60,000 nucleotides of DNA from Strigamia acuminata (taxonomy: Eukaryota; Arthropoda; Chilopoda; Geophilomorpha; Linotaeniidae), in NCBI GenBank assembly GCA_949358305.1, contig OX442317.1, forward strand, positions 64,001 to 124,000. Reading direction: 5' to 3'. Both the position numbers and the translations under genes were made by a program. Position 1 is the first letter of the stretch. Every line of letters starts with the position of its first letter. Below the pieces are notes generated by a model. It was not told the DNA's origin. It saw only the letters and a list, made by a program, of their open reading frames with translations, and made no database searches. Positions 1 through 10,447 of the stretch are shown here, one piece after another.

Positions 1-144
1 ACATGAATTCTTTTTATTACTTTTGGTTGGTTAAACAGGTTAGTTCTTGCTCACGATTTTATCCAGTATTCCGAAGCCTGTGCCGTATCTACGAGGAAAT
101 AGAAATTAATTCCGAGTTTTTGATTGAAATGATGATTTTTGTAC

Positions 145-338
145 TTTGAGTTGAACACTTCGGAGCAACTCATGTGTTCGCTGATGTCGCATAATGCTGT
201 GTATTTCTTGTCGGGGGTTTTTTGTACTTCGACGTAGTTGGCGTAGAATGATAGTGAAAGACCCAGCAAGCAGAGGAATGTAATCCAAACGTATAACCGA
301 GTAATTCGTTCAACTCGGCGTCTAACATCCGACTCCAT
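145..338 (-). CDS. VKOR (vitamin K epoxide reductase) family, first coding exon
   Basis: Seen: the minus-strand product begins with a basic stretch, then one hydrophobic segment (roughly residues 14-34, VWITFLCLLGLSLSFYANYV), then ALCDISEHMSCSEVFNSK. The family is known for an ALCD...SCS...FxS pattern right after the first membrane segment in VKORC1 and VKORC1L1. VKOR reduces vitamin K epoxide and quinone in the ER membrane. The homology ends at a GTAC that can serve as a donor near 141-144. The downstream exons with the CXXC redox motif would lie further left, outside the window. I chose the ATG at 336-338; another in-frame ATG lies 24 bases upstream. It could be a working first exon or an isolated relic. 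Confidence 0.72.
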
Positions 339-526
339 TCCTGTAAACAAATTATATATGTCCAATAGATGACGCTGTTGTGAGCGAAGATTAAGAGTTT
401 TGTATATTTAAATATATATTGGCTTTTTCTTCTTCTTTTTGTTGTGTTTTATGTGTATTTCGACGCAAATTAATATATTGGGAGGCTACTGATAATTTAT
501 TATGTCAAATCGGTAAAATCAAGTAA

Positions 527-1040
527 TTATTGTGTGCGCCATCTATTGGATTTCGTCCGAACTTTGCAAGTTCGTAGAAATCGCCCAAGATGGCGCCAGG
601 GCTTTCGGCTAATTATTCCGAGTTAACAAAACGATTTAATTTTAAGTTTTTCAATTTGTTTTAAGATTAAGGCAATGAAAATAAAATGATTTCTGGTAAT
701 AAACCTAATTTTTATTTGAGTTATTGTAAGATGACGTATGACATGCCAGATTATTAGGTTGCCATCTACCGGATTTCGTCTGAACTTTGCAGGTTCGTAG
801 GAATACTCCGAGATGGCGCCAGCCTATTTGCGTAATATTCTAAGCTATTTAAAACAAATTTATTTCTTTGTGATTACATGTACTAATATTAGCGCATTAA
901 AATTAGACAGATTTATCGTATCAATTCAAATTTTTATTGGAGTTATTAGAGCTATAATTCACACGTTAAAAACAGTGCCGCCATCTATTGCATTTTGCGA
1001 GAACTTTACAAGTTCGGAGGAATCATCCTAGATGGCGACA
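527..1040. repeat. Dispersed ~220 bp repeat, three adjacent copies with ATGGCGCC boxes
   Basis: Three copies of a roughly 60 bp block lie at about 538-600, 760-826 and 980-1037. Each starts with a gccatct block and a ttcgt/ttgcg stretch, has a central aactttgcaagttcg-like inverted motif, and ends in gatggcgcca or gatggcgaca. AT-rich linkers between them share the motifs tttttatttgagttattg and tactaatattagcgca. Further copies lie at 4350-4700. No coding potential is seen. Confidence 0.7.
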
Positions 1041-1067
1041 GCGCAGTGTGCGCAATATTCAAAGAAG

Positions 1068-3050
1068 ATGGATATTGACAGCGTTGAAGTCAATATAGAC
1101 GACTTTTCGGAACAATCTAAACCATATAATAACTCCAGGTCCGTGTCAAATATAAACTAAACTGCGTGCAAAATATATTAATTTACTTTTATTGATAGTG
1201 CACAGGCTCATCTGGCGGACATCTTTTTTAATACGAATTTCGCGCCGATTATACACAAACCACTCGAAACGAATCCATCAAATGACCAATTTGTCCTTAA
1301 TACTGATTTCCTAACACCAAAGTAAGCAATTAATTACTCAAATCAACTTTTGAATCAATTATTCACTAAAAAATTCAATTTTAGTCGCCAACATCACAGT
1401 CCTAAGGACTGTGCCAACATCAACCGCCATTAAGTGCAAGAAAAAGAATCATCTCAGATGCCCTGAATTTTCCAAGTGAAATCCGAAAAAACACGCAAAC
1501 ATTCGATTTAAACGCTCTAAAACCGGTGTCAGCAATTCGTATCCTTTGCCACGCGAGAAATAGAACGATTTATATAAAAAAAATCGGTAAATAATTCGAA
1601 TTTCCAGCCGAAAAATACCGATGTATTTTTTCGCATTTTCCCTTCTTCAATTTCATACAATCCAAAGTCTTCGACGAGGTAAATGAACTAGAATTTGAAT
1701 CGAATTGATTATCCCCAATTAATTTATTTGCTCATCTGTTCCTTCAGGTTTTATTCACCGATCAATCGATCGTTGTATCGGCGCCGACGGGGTCAGGAAA
1801 AACGGTCATATTCGAATTGGCGATCATCCGTTTACTGATGAAAAACGAAAACGTCAAAACCGTCTACGGCATGTTTAATCGTTCCTGATTATCCGCTCGT
1901 TGTCTAAATCACTAATTTCTTCGTTAGTGGGTCCCGTCAAGGCACTCTGCAGCGAAAAATGCAGAGATTGGAAGGAGAAATTCGCTTATTTGGGTTTAAC
2001 GTGCTCCAAATTGACGGGCGACACCGTAGGAAACGAATACACAATTATAAAAAACTCTGACATTATTCGAACAATTCCCGTGGGTGAATTATCGTCATTA
2101 CGAAAACGATAAATCGTTGACATTTATTCATTTCAAGGAAAAATGGGACAAATTAACGCGATGTTGGACCAACAACGAAGAATTGAAACAGCTCGTCAAA
2201 CTATTCCTAATCGACAACGTGCGGAAATGAATATGCAGAACCAATTCCAACAACGGCAGCTTAAATTTGTCAAATATTTCAGGTGCATCTTCTCAATTGT
2301 GAGTCTCGTGGACCCACGTTAGAAGCGGTTGTTAGCCGGATGAAGATGTTACACACGACGGGAAGTAGAGCAAAAATCGGGGATAGGATACGATTTTTGG
2401 CCATCTCCGCTACTATTCCGCATGCGGATGACTTAAATTACACACCGAATCAAAGGTCTAGTTATTTATTACTCCATTTCGTTTGTAGATCGGAAAATGG
2501 TTGAGTTACGACGATTTGCGAGCCATAAGTGTTAAAGTCCGCGACGAAATGCGACCAGTGGAAAGTAACGTTTCGTCATCAACTTCAATTTGATTCAAAC
2601 GAGTTTAGGAAATGTTGGCGTCCAATTATCGAGATTAAACAAGGATTTGTTCGAAATAATGCGCGTTAGTCAACGAATTTCTAAATGTGGGCTTGAAATG
2701 AGCAATTTTTTAAGCCCACATTTAGAAATTCGTTGACTAACGCGCATTATTTCGAACAAATCCTTGTTTAATCTCGATAATTGGACGCCAACATTTCCTA
2801 AACTCGTTTGTTTTTTATTCTTTTTAATTTATGTGTATTTAATTTAGGTATGGCTGATTTTGTTTTTGCTTCGCGGGATGATTGCAAGCTGTGTTTGAAC
2901 GCTGTTCTGTTGTCGTAGTGTGTTCGCGAAACAGTTGGATAAGATTAGAGTGGTTTTTGCTAATCACTTGGTTCGAGCAGGACTTTCATCGTTTAAAAAA
3001 ATCAAGGATGTAAACCCGAGAGCGCTTGAAATGATGAATTTTTTTTTAAT
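1068..3050 (+). pseudogene. HFM1: HFM1/MER3 (meiotic Sec63-type) DNA helicase, truncated and probably inactive
   Basis: HFM1 is the meiotic Ski2-like helicase for crossover formation. Seen: a possible first exon (ATG 1068) and then exons joined by plausible GT-AG introns that rebuild helicase domain 1: a FNFIQSKVFDE Q-motif region (about 1645-1680), Walker A APTGSGKT (1779-1802), KALCSEKCRDWKEKF (from 1939), TIPEKWDKLTR (a TTPEKWD equivalent), LIDNVH in place of the family DEVH (around 2209-2288), and FLAISATIPHADD (about 2395-2432). The next recognisable block (about 2590-2700, LIQTSLG) already belongs to the Sec63 domain, as does QLDKIRVV...AGLSSFKKI (2925-3010). Helicase domain 2 is therefore missing and the frame breaks near 2570 and 2920. 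The loss of the catalytic Glu and of a RecA domain argues for a pseudogene; a non-catalytic product is the alternative. Confidence 0.75.
2596..2810. repeat. Perfect 99 bp inverted repeat with 17 bp loop inside HFM1
   Basis: Arms 2596-2694 and 2712-2810 are reverse complements at every position I compared. The left arm is coding sequence of the HFM1 Sec63 region (LIQTSLG... onward). The right arm lies in the following intron, whose acceptor is near 2848. A transcript would fold into a 99 bp duplex. Confidence 0.93.
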
Positions 3051-3077
3051 TGAATGTACCGTAAGTTAATTGATTTT

Positions 3078-3395
3078 TATTTCATTGAAAATTCAATTTC
3101 ATTCGAATTTTAAATTCAATTTTATTCGAATTTTAAATTCAATTTTATTCGAATTTTAAATTCAATTTTATTCGAATTTTAAATTCAATTTTATTCGAAT
3201 TTTAAATTCAATTTCATTCGAATTTTAAATTCAATTTCATTCGAATTTTAAATTCAATTTCATTCGAATTTTAAATTCAATTTCATTCGAATTTTAAATT
3301 CAATTTCATTCGAATTTTAAATTCAATTTCATTCGAATTTTAAATTCAATTTCATTCGAATTTTAAATTCAATTTCATTCGAATTTTAAATTCAT
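3078..3395. repeat. 23 bp minisatellite, about 13 copies
   Basis: The unit is close to aaattcaatttcattcgaat plus ttt. The first copies carry ttttatt and the later ones tttcatt at one position, so the array has two blocks of variants, as expected from local duplication. More degenerate ttcgattttnctaatnt units continue to about 3610. Confidence 0.92.
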
Positions 3396-3769
3396 TTATC
3401 CAATTTTAAATTCGATTTTGCTAATGTTTAATTCGATTTTCCTAATGTTAAATTCGTTTTTCAAATTTTTAATTCTATTTTCCGATTTTTAATTTAATTT
3501 TTCTAATTTGTAATTCAATTTACCTATTTTTTAATTCGTTTTTCCTATTTTTAAATTTAATTTTCCTAATGTTTAGTTCAACTTTTCGATTTTTTATTCA
3601 ATTTTTCTGATTTTTTATTCAAAGATGGAATAAATGTTGCAAAAAAGAGTTTTGAGAGCGAAAAAGCGATGACAACAAGCGCACGAGAAAAGGGAAAGAG
3701 ATAAAGTATAAAAAAAATTAATAAATAATAATAAATTCCGAAAATTTCCGATTGATTTTATTTTATAGA

Positions 3770-4110
3770 AATTTACCATCCATCGGTTGTTGAAAAAACA
3801 AGACACGAAGACGAAAATCACCAGGTTGAAATCATCGAAGAAAAGCGACGTTCCGAAGATAACTCATCTGAATAATTTCGACACGATCACGATCTCGTTT
3901 CACAACGGAATTGACTTTCCGCTTAACTAACAAGCGGCCCCGCAGTGTATTTATTTGTTCGATGGTAAGATCGAGATTTGTTTTTTAAATTATTATTTGT
4001 TGTTTTTTTTATTGCAGAGTTCCTGCGAAGAAAACGTGTGGCATTAACGGATGTAAAAACAGCAAAAAATACTCGTGTTCTCGCACCGATGTTGCATTAT
4101 GCAGTACAAT
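3770..4110 (+). pseudogene. Possible HFM1 C-terminal remnant
   Basis: A reading frame around 3771-3930 is rich in Lys and Thr and contains KITHLNNFDTITISFHNG. A second stretch at 4030-4095 reads CGINGCKNSKKYSC, a Cys-rich segment that could match the short zinc-binding tail found in HFM1 proteins. Both follow the Sec63 remnant in the right order and on the right strand. The assignment rests mainly on position; I do not recognise the segment with certainty, and no continuous frame links it to the upstream exons. Confidence 0.3.
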
Positions 4111-4169
4111 TAGAATTTATTGAAATTAAAATAAATTGTACTTTTAATATGTAAATAGAAAATATATTC

Positions 4170-4340
4170 ATAAATTCGTTTTGAATTACTCGCAATATAT
4201 TTCACCGAAAGCGCCGACGCCATCTTGCCATCTTTTAATAAAACGAATTTCTTCATAGTTTTTGCCTCGGTTTTTGCTGTGTTTCAAGATGGCGTCGGCG
4301 CTTTCGGTGAAATATTGCGAGTAATTCAAAACGAATTTAT
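4170..4340. repeat. Inverted repeat, ~56 bp arms, ATGGCG-containing
   Basis: The left arm (4170-4227) and right arm (4285-4340) are reverse complements apart from a 2 base indel in an AT stretch. Each contains aagatggcgtcggcgctttc or its complement. The loop is 57 bp. It sits in the same neighbourhood as the dispersed ATGGCGCC repeat. Confidence 0.9.
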
Positions 4341-4349
4341 TGCTAAAGT

Positions 4350-4700
4350 GTGTACTAAAATGAGTGCAGAAAAAATAAAGGATTTCTTGTAATAAATCTA
4401 ATTTTTATTCGAGTTCTCACAAGAAGATTTAATTTGCTGAAAAGAGCAAATCCCGTCCGCAGGATGATCAACGCCCAAGATGGCGCTCGGCGCCGGGTTA
4501 TCAAAACGATTTTATTTTTAGTTTTCTTTATGTACTAATATTAGCGCAATGAAAATACACGGAATTCTCGTAATAATTAAATCTACTTTTTATTTGAGTT
4601 ATTGTAAGAAACGTCATTAACATGTGTTGCCGGGTCGCCATTTAGCGAATTTCGTCTGAACTTTGTAAGTTCGCAGGAATTCCCCGGGATGGCGCCACCA
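4350..4700. repeat. Further copies of the ATGGCGCC dispersed repeat
   Basis: The stretch at 4640-4696 (cgccatttagcgaatttcgt to gggatggcgccacc) matches the blocks at 538-1037. The linkers at 4385-4430 and 4530-4620 repeat the aataaatctaatttttattc and tactaatattagcgcaatga motifs seen at 690-720 and 870-900. A shortened box is at 4470-4495. Confidence 0.7.
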
Positions 4701-7195
4701 CTTTTTCTGATTTTTTATTCAGTTTATCCGATTTCTTATTAATTTTTTCGAATTTTAAATTGTTTGGTATTTTTTATTATAAAATTAGAAAGAAATCCAG
4801 AATAATGTAACTATTCACAAGTGTCGTCTTTATTAAAATGGTTCATTTTAGTGGGATGCGGGAGCCATCTCGTAACGGAACTTGGAATATTTCGTTTGTG
4901 AGCAGTTAGGCTTACTACTATTTCTTCATCAGGTGAATAAAATCGTGGTAATATTTTAATTTTGACGATAACTTGTAGTGATTCAAGTAACTAATTGTAA
5001 TCGTTACATATTACAGAAGCCAGGCTACGAGTGGAAAATGGATACCGTAGTTGGATTGGATAGATGCTGATGAATGCCGCGTGATTGAAATTACTCAATA
5101 AATCCCGTACCGGTAAACGCCTAACCTAACCTACCCCTCAGTGAGCGCCCGGGCGTCTGGGTGCTTGCCTGTTGTTTTGCCATTAATTTTTTTTGTAATT
5201 TCTCGAGAATAAGTGTCGCTGTCATCAGTTTGCATTATTTGGCGTCAGTTGGTGCTCGAGTCAAAACCGTTGGAGTCGGATGATGAAAGAAGTGAGTTGA
5301 TCCGCGCACATGTCATAAATTTTCGTTTTTATTGGGTCGGTTTTTTGGATATAGCCATAACCGTGGTTATAGTGGAGCGTGTAGTGTAGGATCATGGTAG
5401 GATTATTTGATTAGATTATTTTTTAAAAATAGGTAATGAGTCGGTTGGTACCGATATTTATTTTAAAAACCACCGTCATGGGCCTCTAATTTACATCGTT
5501 TTTCGTGCAAGGTACCGACCAGTGTCCGAAAATGGTATGTTTTTGACTAAAATATTTATCCAGTAAGAATTTTTTAAATTGTTTGGAATGACGATTTTTT
5601 TTATTATTAATTATTATTAATAATACGAAAAGCTTTACGGTACGTAAATAACTCAACAAAAAAATATTTGTGATTTCTACTTTCTGCTCGTCAAATCGCA
5701 TTGGAATAAAAAGCATTACCGGTATTATTTTTTCTGTTTGGAATCAATAATTTTCCACTATCATAATATTTTAATTTAAAAATTAAGTTTTGAAAAAAGT
5801 TTTTTATTATGTTGTCTGTATGTGGGTTTGATTCCATTTAGGTCACTTTCTTTTCAATTTTTTTTAAATTTTAAATTTTATTTATTTATTTATTTATTTA
5901 TTTTTTTTTTTAATGAGTCTAATTTCGAGACACTTTGATAAAATGATCCAGTACTGACTCCTTTTCGAAGTGAGCTAGATGACTTTGCTTATTTATTGAT
6001 TGACTTGTAAATTTCAATGTTGTTATTTTTAGACTCATTTCTCGTTGCTGGCTCTTCGTTTAGACAGATCATACCTATTGATTTGATTGCATGTGTAAAG
6101 TATTTTTTATTTTATTTTATACTTTGGAGTCATCCACTCTGTCATTTAAGTAAATATCCGCATACCGTGTCAACAAGTGGTCAAGTTTCTTGAATTCCTC
6201 ACTTTGCCCCTTCAATTAAGGACAATACACACACTGACCCTCTTTGTCCCCTCTTTGGAAGGTTCACAACTTTATTTGTCGGCATCGAATTTCAAAAAGA
6301 ATTGTTTCTGTTCTGATGGGATCGAGTTTGTCCTTTTATTACCCTCGATTTTTTTTTTTTTTTTTTTGCATAAGTTTTCGAAATGTTAGTCAAAGACCCT
6401 TTATTATCTAGGGCGTAATTGAATTGCTCGAATTTTTAGTAGTCGGACCAGTTGGGGCTATTGCTTTGGGGACAGGCGGAAAGGGACATGAGATAAAAAC
6501 AAAATTTTTATAGTTAAGAACTAGCAGCTAAGAACACGACATCTGTCAATTGACCTGGTATTTGGAAAGGATTTTTTAAATCAAAGTTTATTGCATCTTA
6601 ACTCAAAAGTCAGATGGTTTAAAATTCATACAAACACACCCTAACAGTGAGGAGGAGGAGATAGTGAGGAGAGGGATAGGGAGAGAGGACGACTGTAAAA
6701 ACAATGTCGGAGCTTCAGGGGTTAGCCTTCAAGTCGCCCAGGTCAAAACTCCTCCAAGATTTGATACAGGTCTAAGTTGTCAGTCGTGTGCGCTTAGTCG
6801 TTTGGAATCTGGTCAATGGACTTTGCACGCAACAAAATCTCTTGTCCGTCACCGTCACGATCTTTGGATTTTATCTTTTTAAGCTCCTATGTAGCTTCAC
6901 ATTTTATAACGGCATTTTGTCACTGCCAGTTGGAACATTTGTCACTTTTTTCGGGTTGGTAAATTATCATTTTACTGTCGGTTGAATTTTATACCTTTAT
7001 TATTTTATTTTATAATTTATTTTTCGAAATTTATTTAGTGTGTTTTATTTGATTATTTTTTTTCAAGCCCCCATCTCAAATTCAAATTCAAATTCAAATC
7101 ATTAGATGGTGATTTTTTGGGAAAACCGAATAAAATAAAATAAAATTATTTTTGTAAAATTTCGTATTTTGTCACTAGGCCGATTTCACGATCAC
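4700..7195. other. AT-rich sequence with no recognisable gene
   Basis: Only short open frames are present, none with a recognisable motif, splice structure or repeated content. Homopolymer runs lie at 5880-5912 and 6349-6367, and a short atttattt tract at 5878-5900. Confidence 0.5.
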
Positions 7196-7196
7196 T

Positions 7197-8087
7197 AGGT
7201 GCATTCCAAAACTCCCGTTTCAGCCGTTTCAGCCGTGTCGTGTTAGCGGTTATGACGTCACATCCGGAAAAATTCCGTGTCTGTGGCGCTAACACGGCTG
7301 AAACGAGAACGTGAATTAAAACACGTGTTAGGAGACACGATTTGGGTGTTAGGGCTGCCATCGTTTGATTTTCATCCTTGTTTGTACTGCTACAGATAAG
7401 AAAAATTTTTATAAACATGTTTTTGGAAATATATATTTATTTATTTGTTACAAAATATTCGAAGTTTTAAAAAACTTAATTTATTTTTGTCAACACGTGT
7501 TATTGTTAAAAAAAATTGATGGCGCTTGGATTTTGGCGCGATTGTTGAAAACCTAGCTATTTTCCGTCCACATGTAAAAAATATAAAAATAATCAAAAAA
7601 TGAATTCAACGTGACATTGGCATACGTTTGAAAAACGTGACATTCGCAATCGTTGGTCAAACATGACATCGGCGAATGTGGTAAACAAATTCGGCATGTG
7701 CTTTTTTTCATTAAATTATATTTGTATTGTCACCCATTCATAAGTGTCTAAAATTTCCTCATCTTCGGCGTCATTTTCTGAAGCTTCTAACATAATAAGT
7801 GTAGTTTTAGCTAAGCAATCAACTACTTTAATCTTTCGAATAGTAGAAATTTGGTTGGTGACAGCCATGGTTGAACACTTGTCTGGCAAAAGTGTGACCG
7901 GTCCACTGACCGGTCACACTTTTGACAGACTAGTGTCCAACCGGTCAGCATTTCAAAAAACAAAATTTCTAAAACGAGGACAAAAAAAAATTTCGTTTTG
8001 ACGTTCCTAAACAGGCCTGAAACGACCATAAAACGACACGGAACAAAAACGCCTAAAACGCCTAACACTGAGTTTTGGAATGCACCT
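7197..8087. mobile_element. Non-autonomous DNA transposon with 17 bp TIRs and ACT duplication
   Basis: The ends read aggtgcattccaaaact (7197-7213) and agttttggaatgcacct (8071-8087), perfect inverted repeats. Both flanks carry ACT (7194-7196 and 8088-8090), a 3 bp target-site duplication. The 891 bp body has no transposase frame. A 3 bp duplication is known for PIF/Harbinger and CACTA types; ACT is not the usual TWA of Harbinger, so the superfamily is open. Inside, 7883-7924 holds a second perfect hairpin with aaaagtgtgaccggt arms. Confidence 0.8.
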
Positions 8088-8282
8088 ACTGTCACGTGAA
8101 TTGAAACTCATCTAATCACGGATCGGCATTATTATCACGTGATTTAATTCGCCAATCAAACCAAATAGGAAAAACCGTTGTTCCATTTGAACTTTGAACC
8201 GATGAGAGGATGGACGTGTTTCTGAAAAGGAGAAGAAATTAACGGCAAGTAATACTTTTTTAATCTATTATCGGGGTTTGTT

Positions 8283-9172
8283 TCTCGGGGGGGTTCTTAG
8301 CACAGGGGTGGACGACCTACGTAACTTACGTTATTATTTTGAGGAGGTTGTTCGCTGATGTTAAGGGGGGTTGGGGGGAAATGCGAGGTATTGTTAGTTG
8401 TTAGCCGGGGAATTATCGTTAGACGAGGGCGGGCCTCCGGGTTAGGTAGCTTGAGCTTAGTGTAGGCAAGATGAAGTAGCGGCCAATTTTAGATGGACCA
8501 GAAGGAGCTACTTATCTGGGGATAGTTGGGAAGGGAGATAGGATAGAGTTAGGTGGCATTTTAAATTTTAAGTTTTTAATTTTTTTTTAAAATTTGTTTA
8601 TTAATTTTTTTTTCTTTCTTTTTTTCTTTTCATGTTGACTGAATTCACGGAACCGGAAATTTAACAGGTACGTGTGTTACGTAAGTTTTGAAACGTTAGT
8701 GGCGTAAAAATCGAAAATTTTTTTCCATGTTTGATGACCTTGCCATTGTAGAAGGAAAATTGAAGTTTGGAGTTTGGACCAGTTGGACACACTGCACCAT
8801 TAGACACGGGCACTTAAAAGGTAACGAGTGTTTTTTTTTTAATCCGTTGGGGATTTTTTCCAGGGGGGGTTCTCAGCACAGGAGTGGACGACCTGCGTAA
8901 CTTACGTCATTATTTTGAGGAGGTTGTTCGTTGATGTTAAGGGGGGTTGGGGGGAAATGCGAGGTATTGTTAGTTGTTAGCCGGGGAATTATCGTTAGAC
9001 GAGGGCGGGCCTACGGGTTAGGTAGCATGAGCTTAGTGTAGGCAAGATGAAGTAGCGACCAATTTTAGATGGACCAGAAGGAGCTACTTATCTGGGGATA
9101 GTCGGGAAGGGAGATAGGATAGAGTTAGGTGGCATTTTAAATTTTAAGTTCTTAATTGTTTTTTTAAATTTG

Positions 9173-9223
<51 letters not shown>

Positions 9224-9880
9224 GACTGAATTCACGGAACAGGAAATTGAACAGGTCTGTGTTACGTTCGTTTTGAAACGTCAGTGGCGTAAAAATTTAA
9301 ATTTTTTTTCCATGTTTGATGACCTCGCCATCTTAGAAGGAAATTTGAAGTTTGGACTAGTTGGACACACTGCATCATTAGACATGGGCACTTAAAAGGT
9401 AACAAGTGTTTTTTTTAATCCGTTAAGGGTTTTTTTCCAGGGGGGGTTCTTAGCACAGGAGTGGACGACCTGCGTTACGAATGTCATTATTTTGAGGAGG
9501 TTGTTCACTGTTGTTAAGGGGGGATGGAAAGGGGATGTTAAGTATTGTTAGCTGGGGAATTATCGATAGACGGAGGGCGGGTTAGGTAGCGTATGCTTAG
9601 TGCAGGCAAGACTAAGTAGCGAACAATTTTAGATGGATTAGAAGGGGCTACTTGTCTGGGGATAGACGGGAATGGACTAGAGATTAGTGTTTAGGTATTC
9701 GTAAAAAAATATTTACCGTTTACATTTTTCAAAATAGTTTTTAAGTTGGTTTATTTTTTTCTATTTTCATGTCGACTGGAAATTACGAGCGAGGAATGGA
9801 AAAGGGGAATTTTCTTTTGCAACATTAACGTCAGTGGAAATAAAAATTGATTTTTTTAAAAATGTTTTCTGACGTCGCCA
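8283..9880. repeat. ~576 bp tandem repeat, three copies
   Basis: The landmark ggagtggacgacctgcgta or a near match recurs at about 8302, 8880 and 9458, spaced near 577 bp. Each unit continues with gaggaggttgttcgctgatg, gttagccggggaattatcgt, a aggagctacttatctgggga block and a poly(T) run (8580-8630, 9180-9219), then catgttgactgaattcacgg. The third copy is the most diverged. No open frame is conserved between copies, so the unit looks non-coding. Confidence 0.92.
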
Positions 9881-10440
9881 ATGAAATTTCTTTTTATTCG
9901 AGTGTTGGCTAATGAAGCGTCAGGCGAGAAATTGTACCCTGAAATAATTCTGAGAAAATGCCAACCTTTATTTTGTAATTTTTATATTTTATTTATTATT
10001 CCCTGTATTAAAGTATGGAGGCGTGGGTGGTTACATTTTATTTACATAAATATAGGTTTGAACGGTTGGCGATAGATGACGACATTGACGAAAGGTGAGT
10101 TAGCTCGTAAGATGAAGCATCGCGGCTTCATCTTGAATAAATTGTGCGATGCCTAAGTTCAGTTCACCTTCAAGGCGACGTACGGCTTGGGAAATACTTA
10201 CGGGTGAAACAAACAAGTTTCAAGTTGACGAAAAATGCGTTAATTTTTTTATTTCTTAATTTTTAGATCTGCATTTTACTTAGAGCGAAAATTACGCAAA
10301 TCGATTTGATAAACCAGGAAAAAATTGCAGAATTAGGTATAAATGAGCAGGGAAATGGCATTTATTGTTTAACCTTGAAATCGTTGTGTAATCGCATAAA
10401 CCCTGACAACGAGACAATTTAAATTCTCGTCGCGTTTTAT
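9880..10440. other. Unassigned stretch between repeat array and ENPP
   Basis: There is no recognisable gene. A short region at 10090-10140 has a near palindrome around gatgaagcatcgcggcttcatc. It may contain the 5' flank of the ENPP-like gene, whose first exon seems to start at 10448 after a possible acceptor (gcag, 10443-10446). Confidence 0.4.
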
Positions 10441-10447
10441 TTGCAGT

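Noticed and set aside
3078-3395. CRISPR-like array of short regular repeats
   Set aside because: Units are head to tail without unique spacers, in a eukaryotic genome.
5108-5135. cctaacctaacctacccc, resembling insect-type telomere repeats
   Set aside because: Fewer than three units and no further copies; expected by chance in 60 kb.
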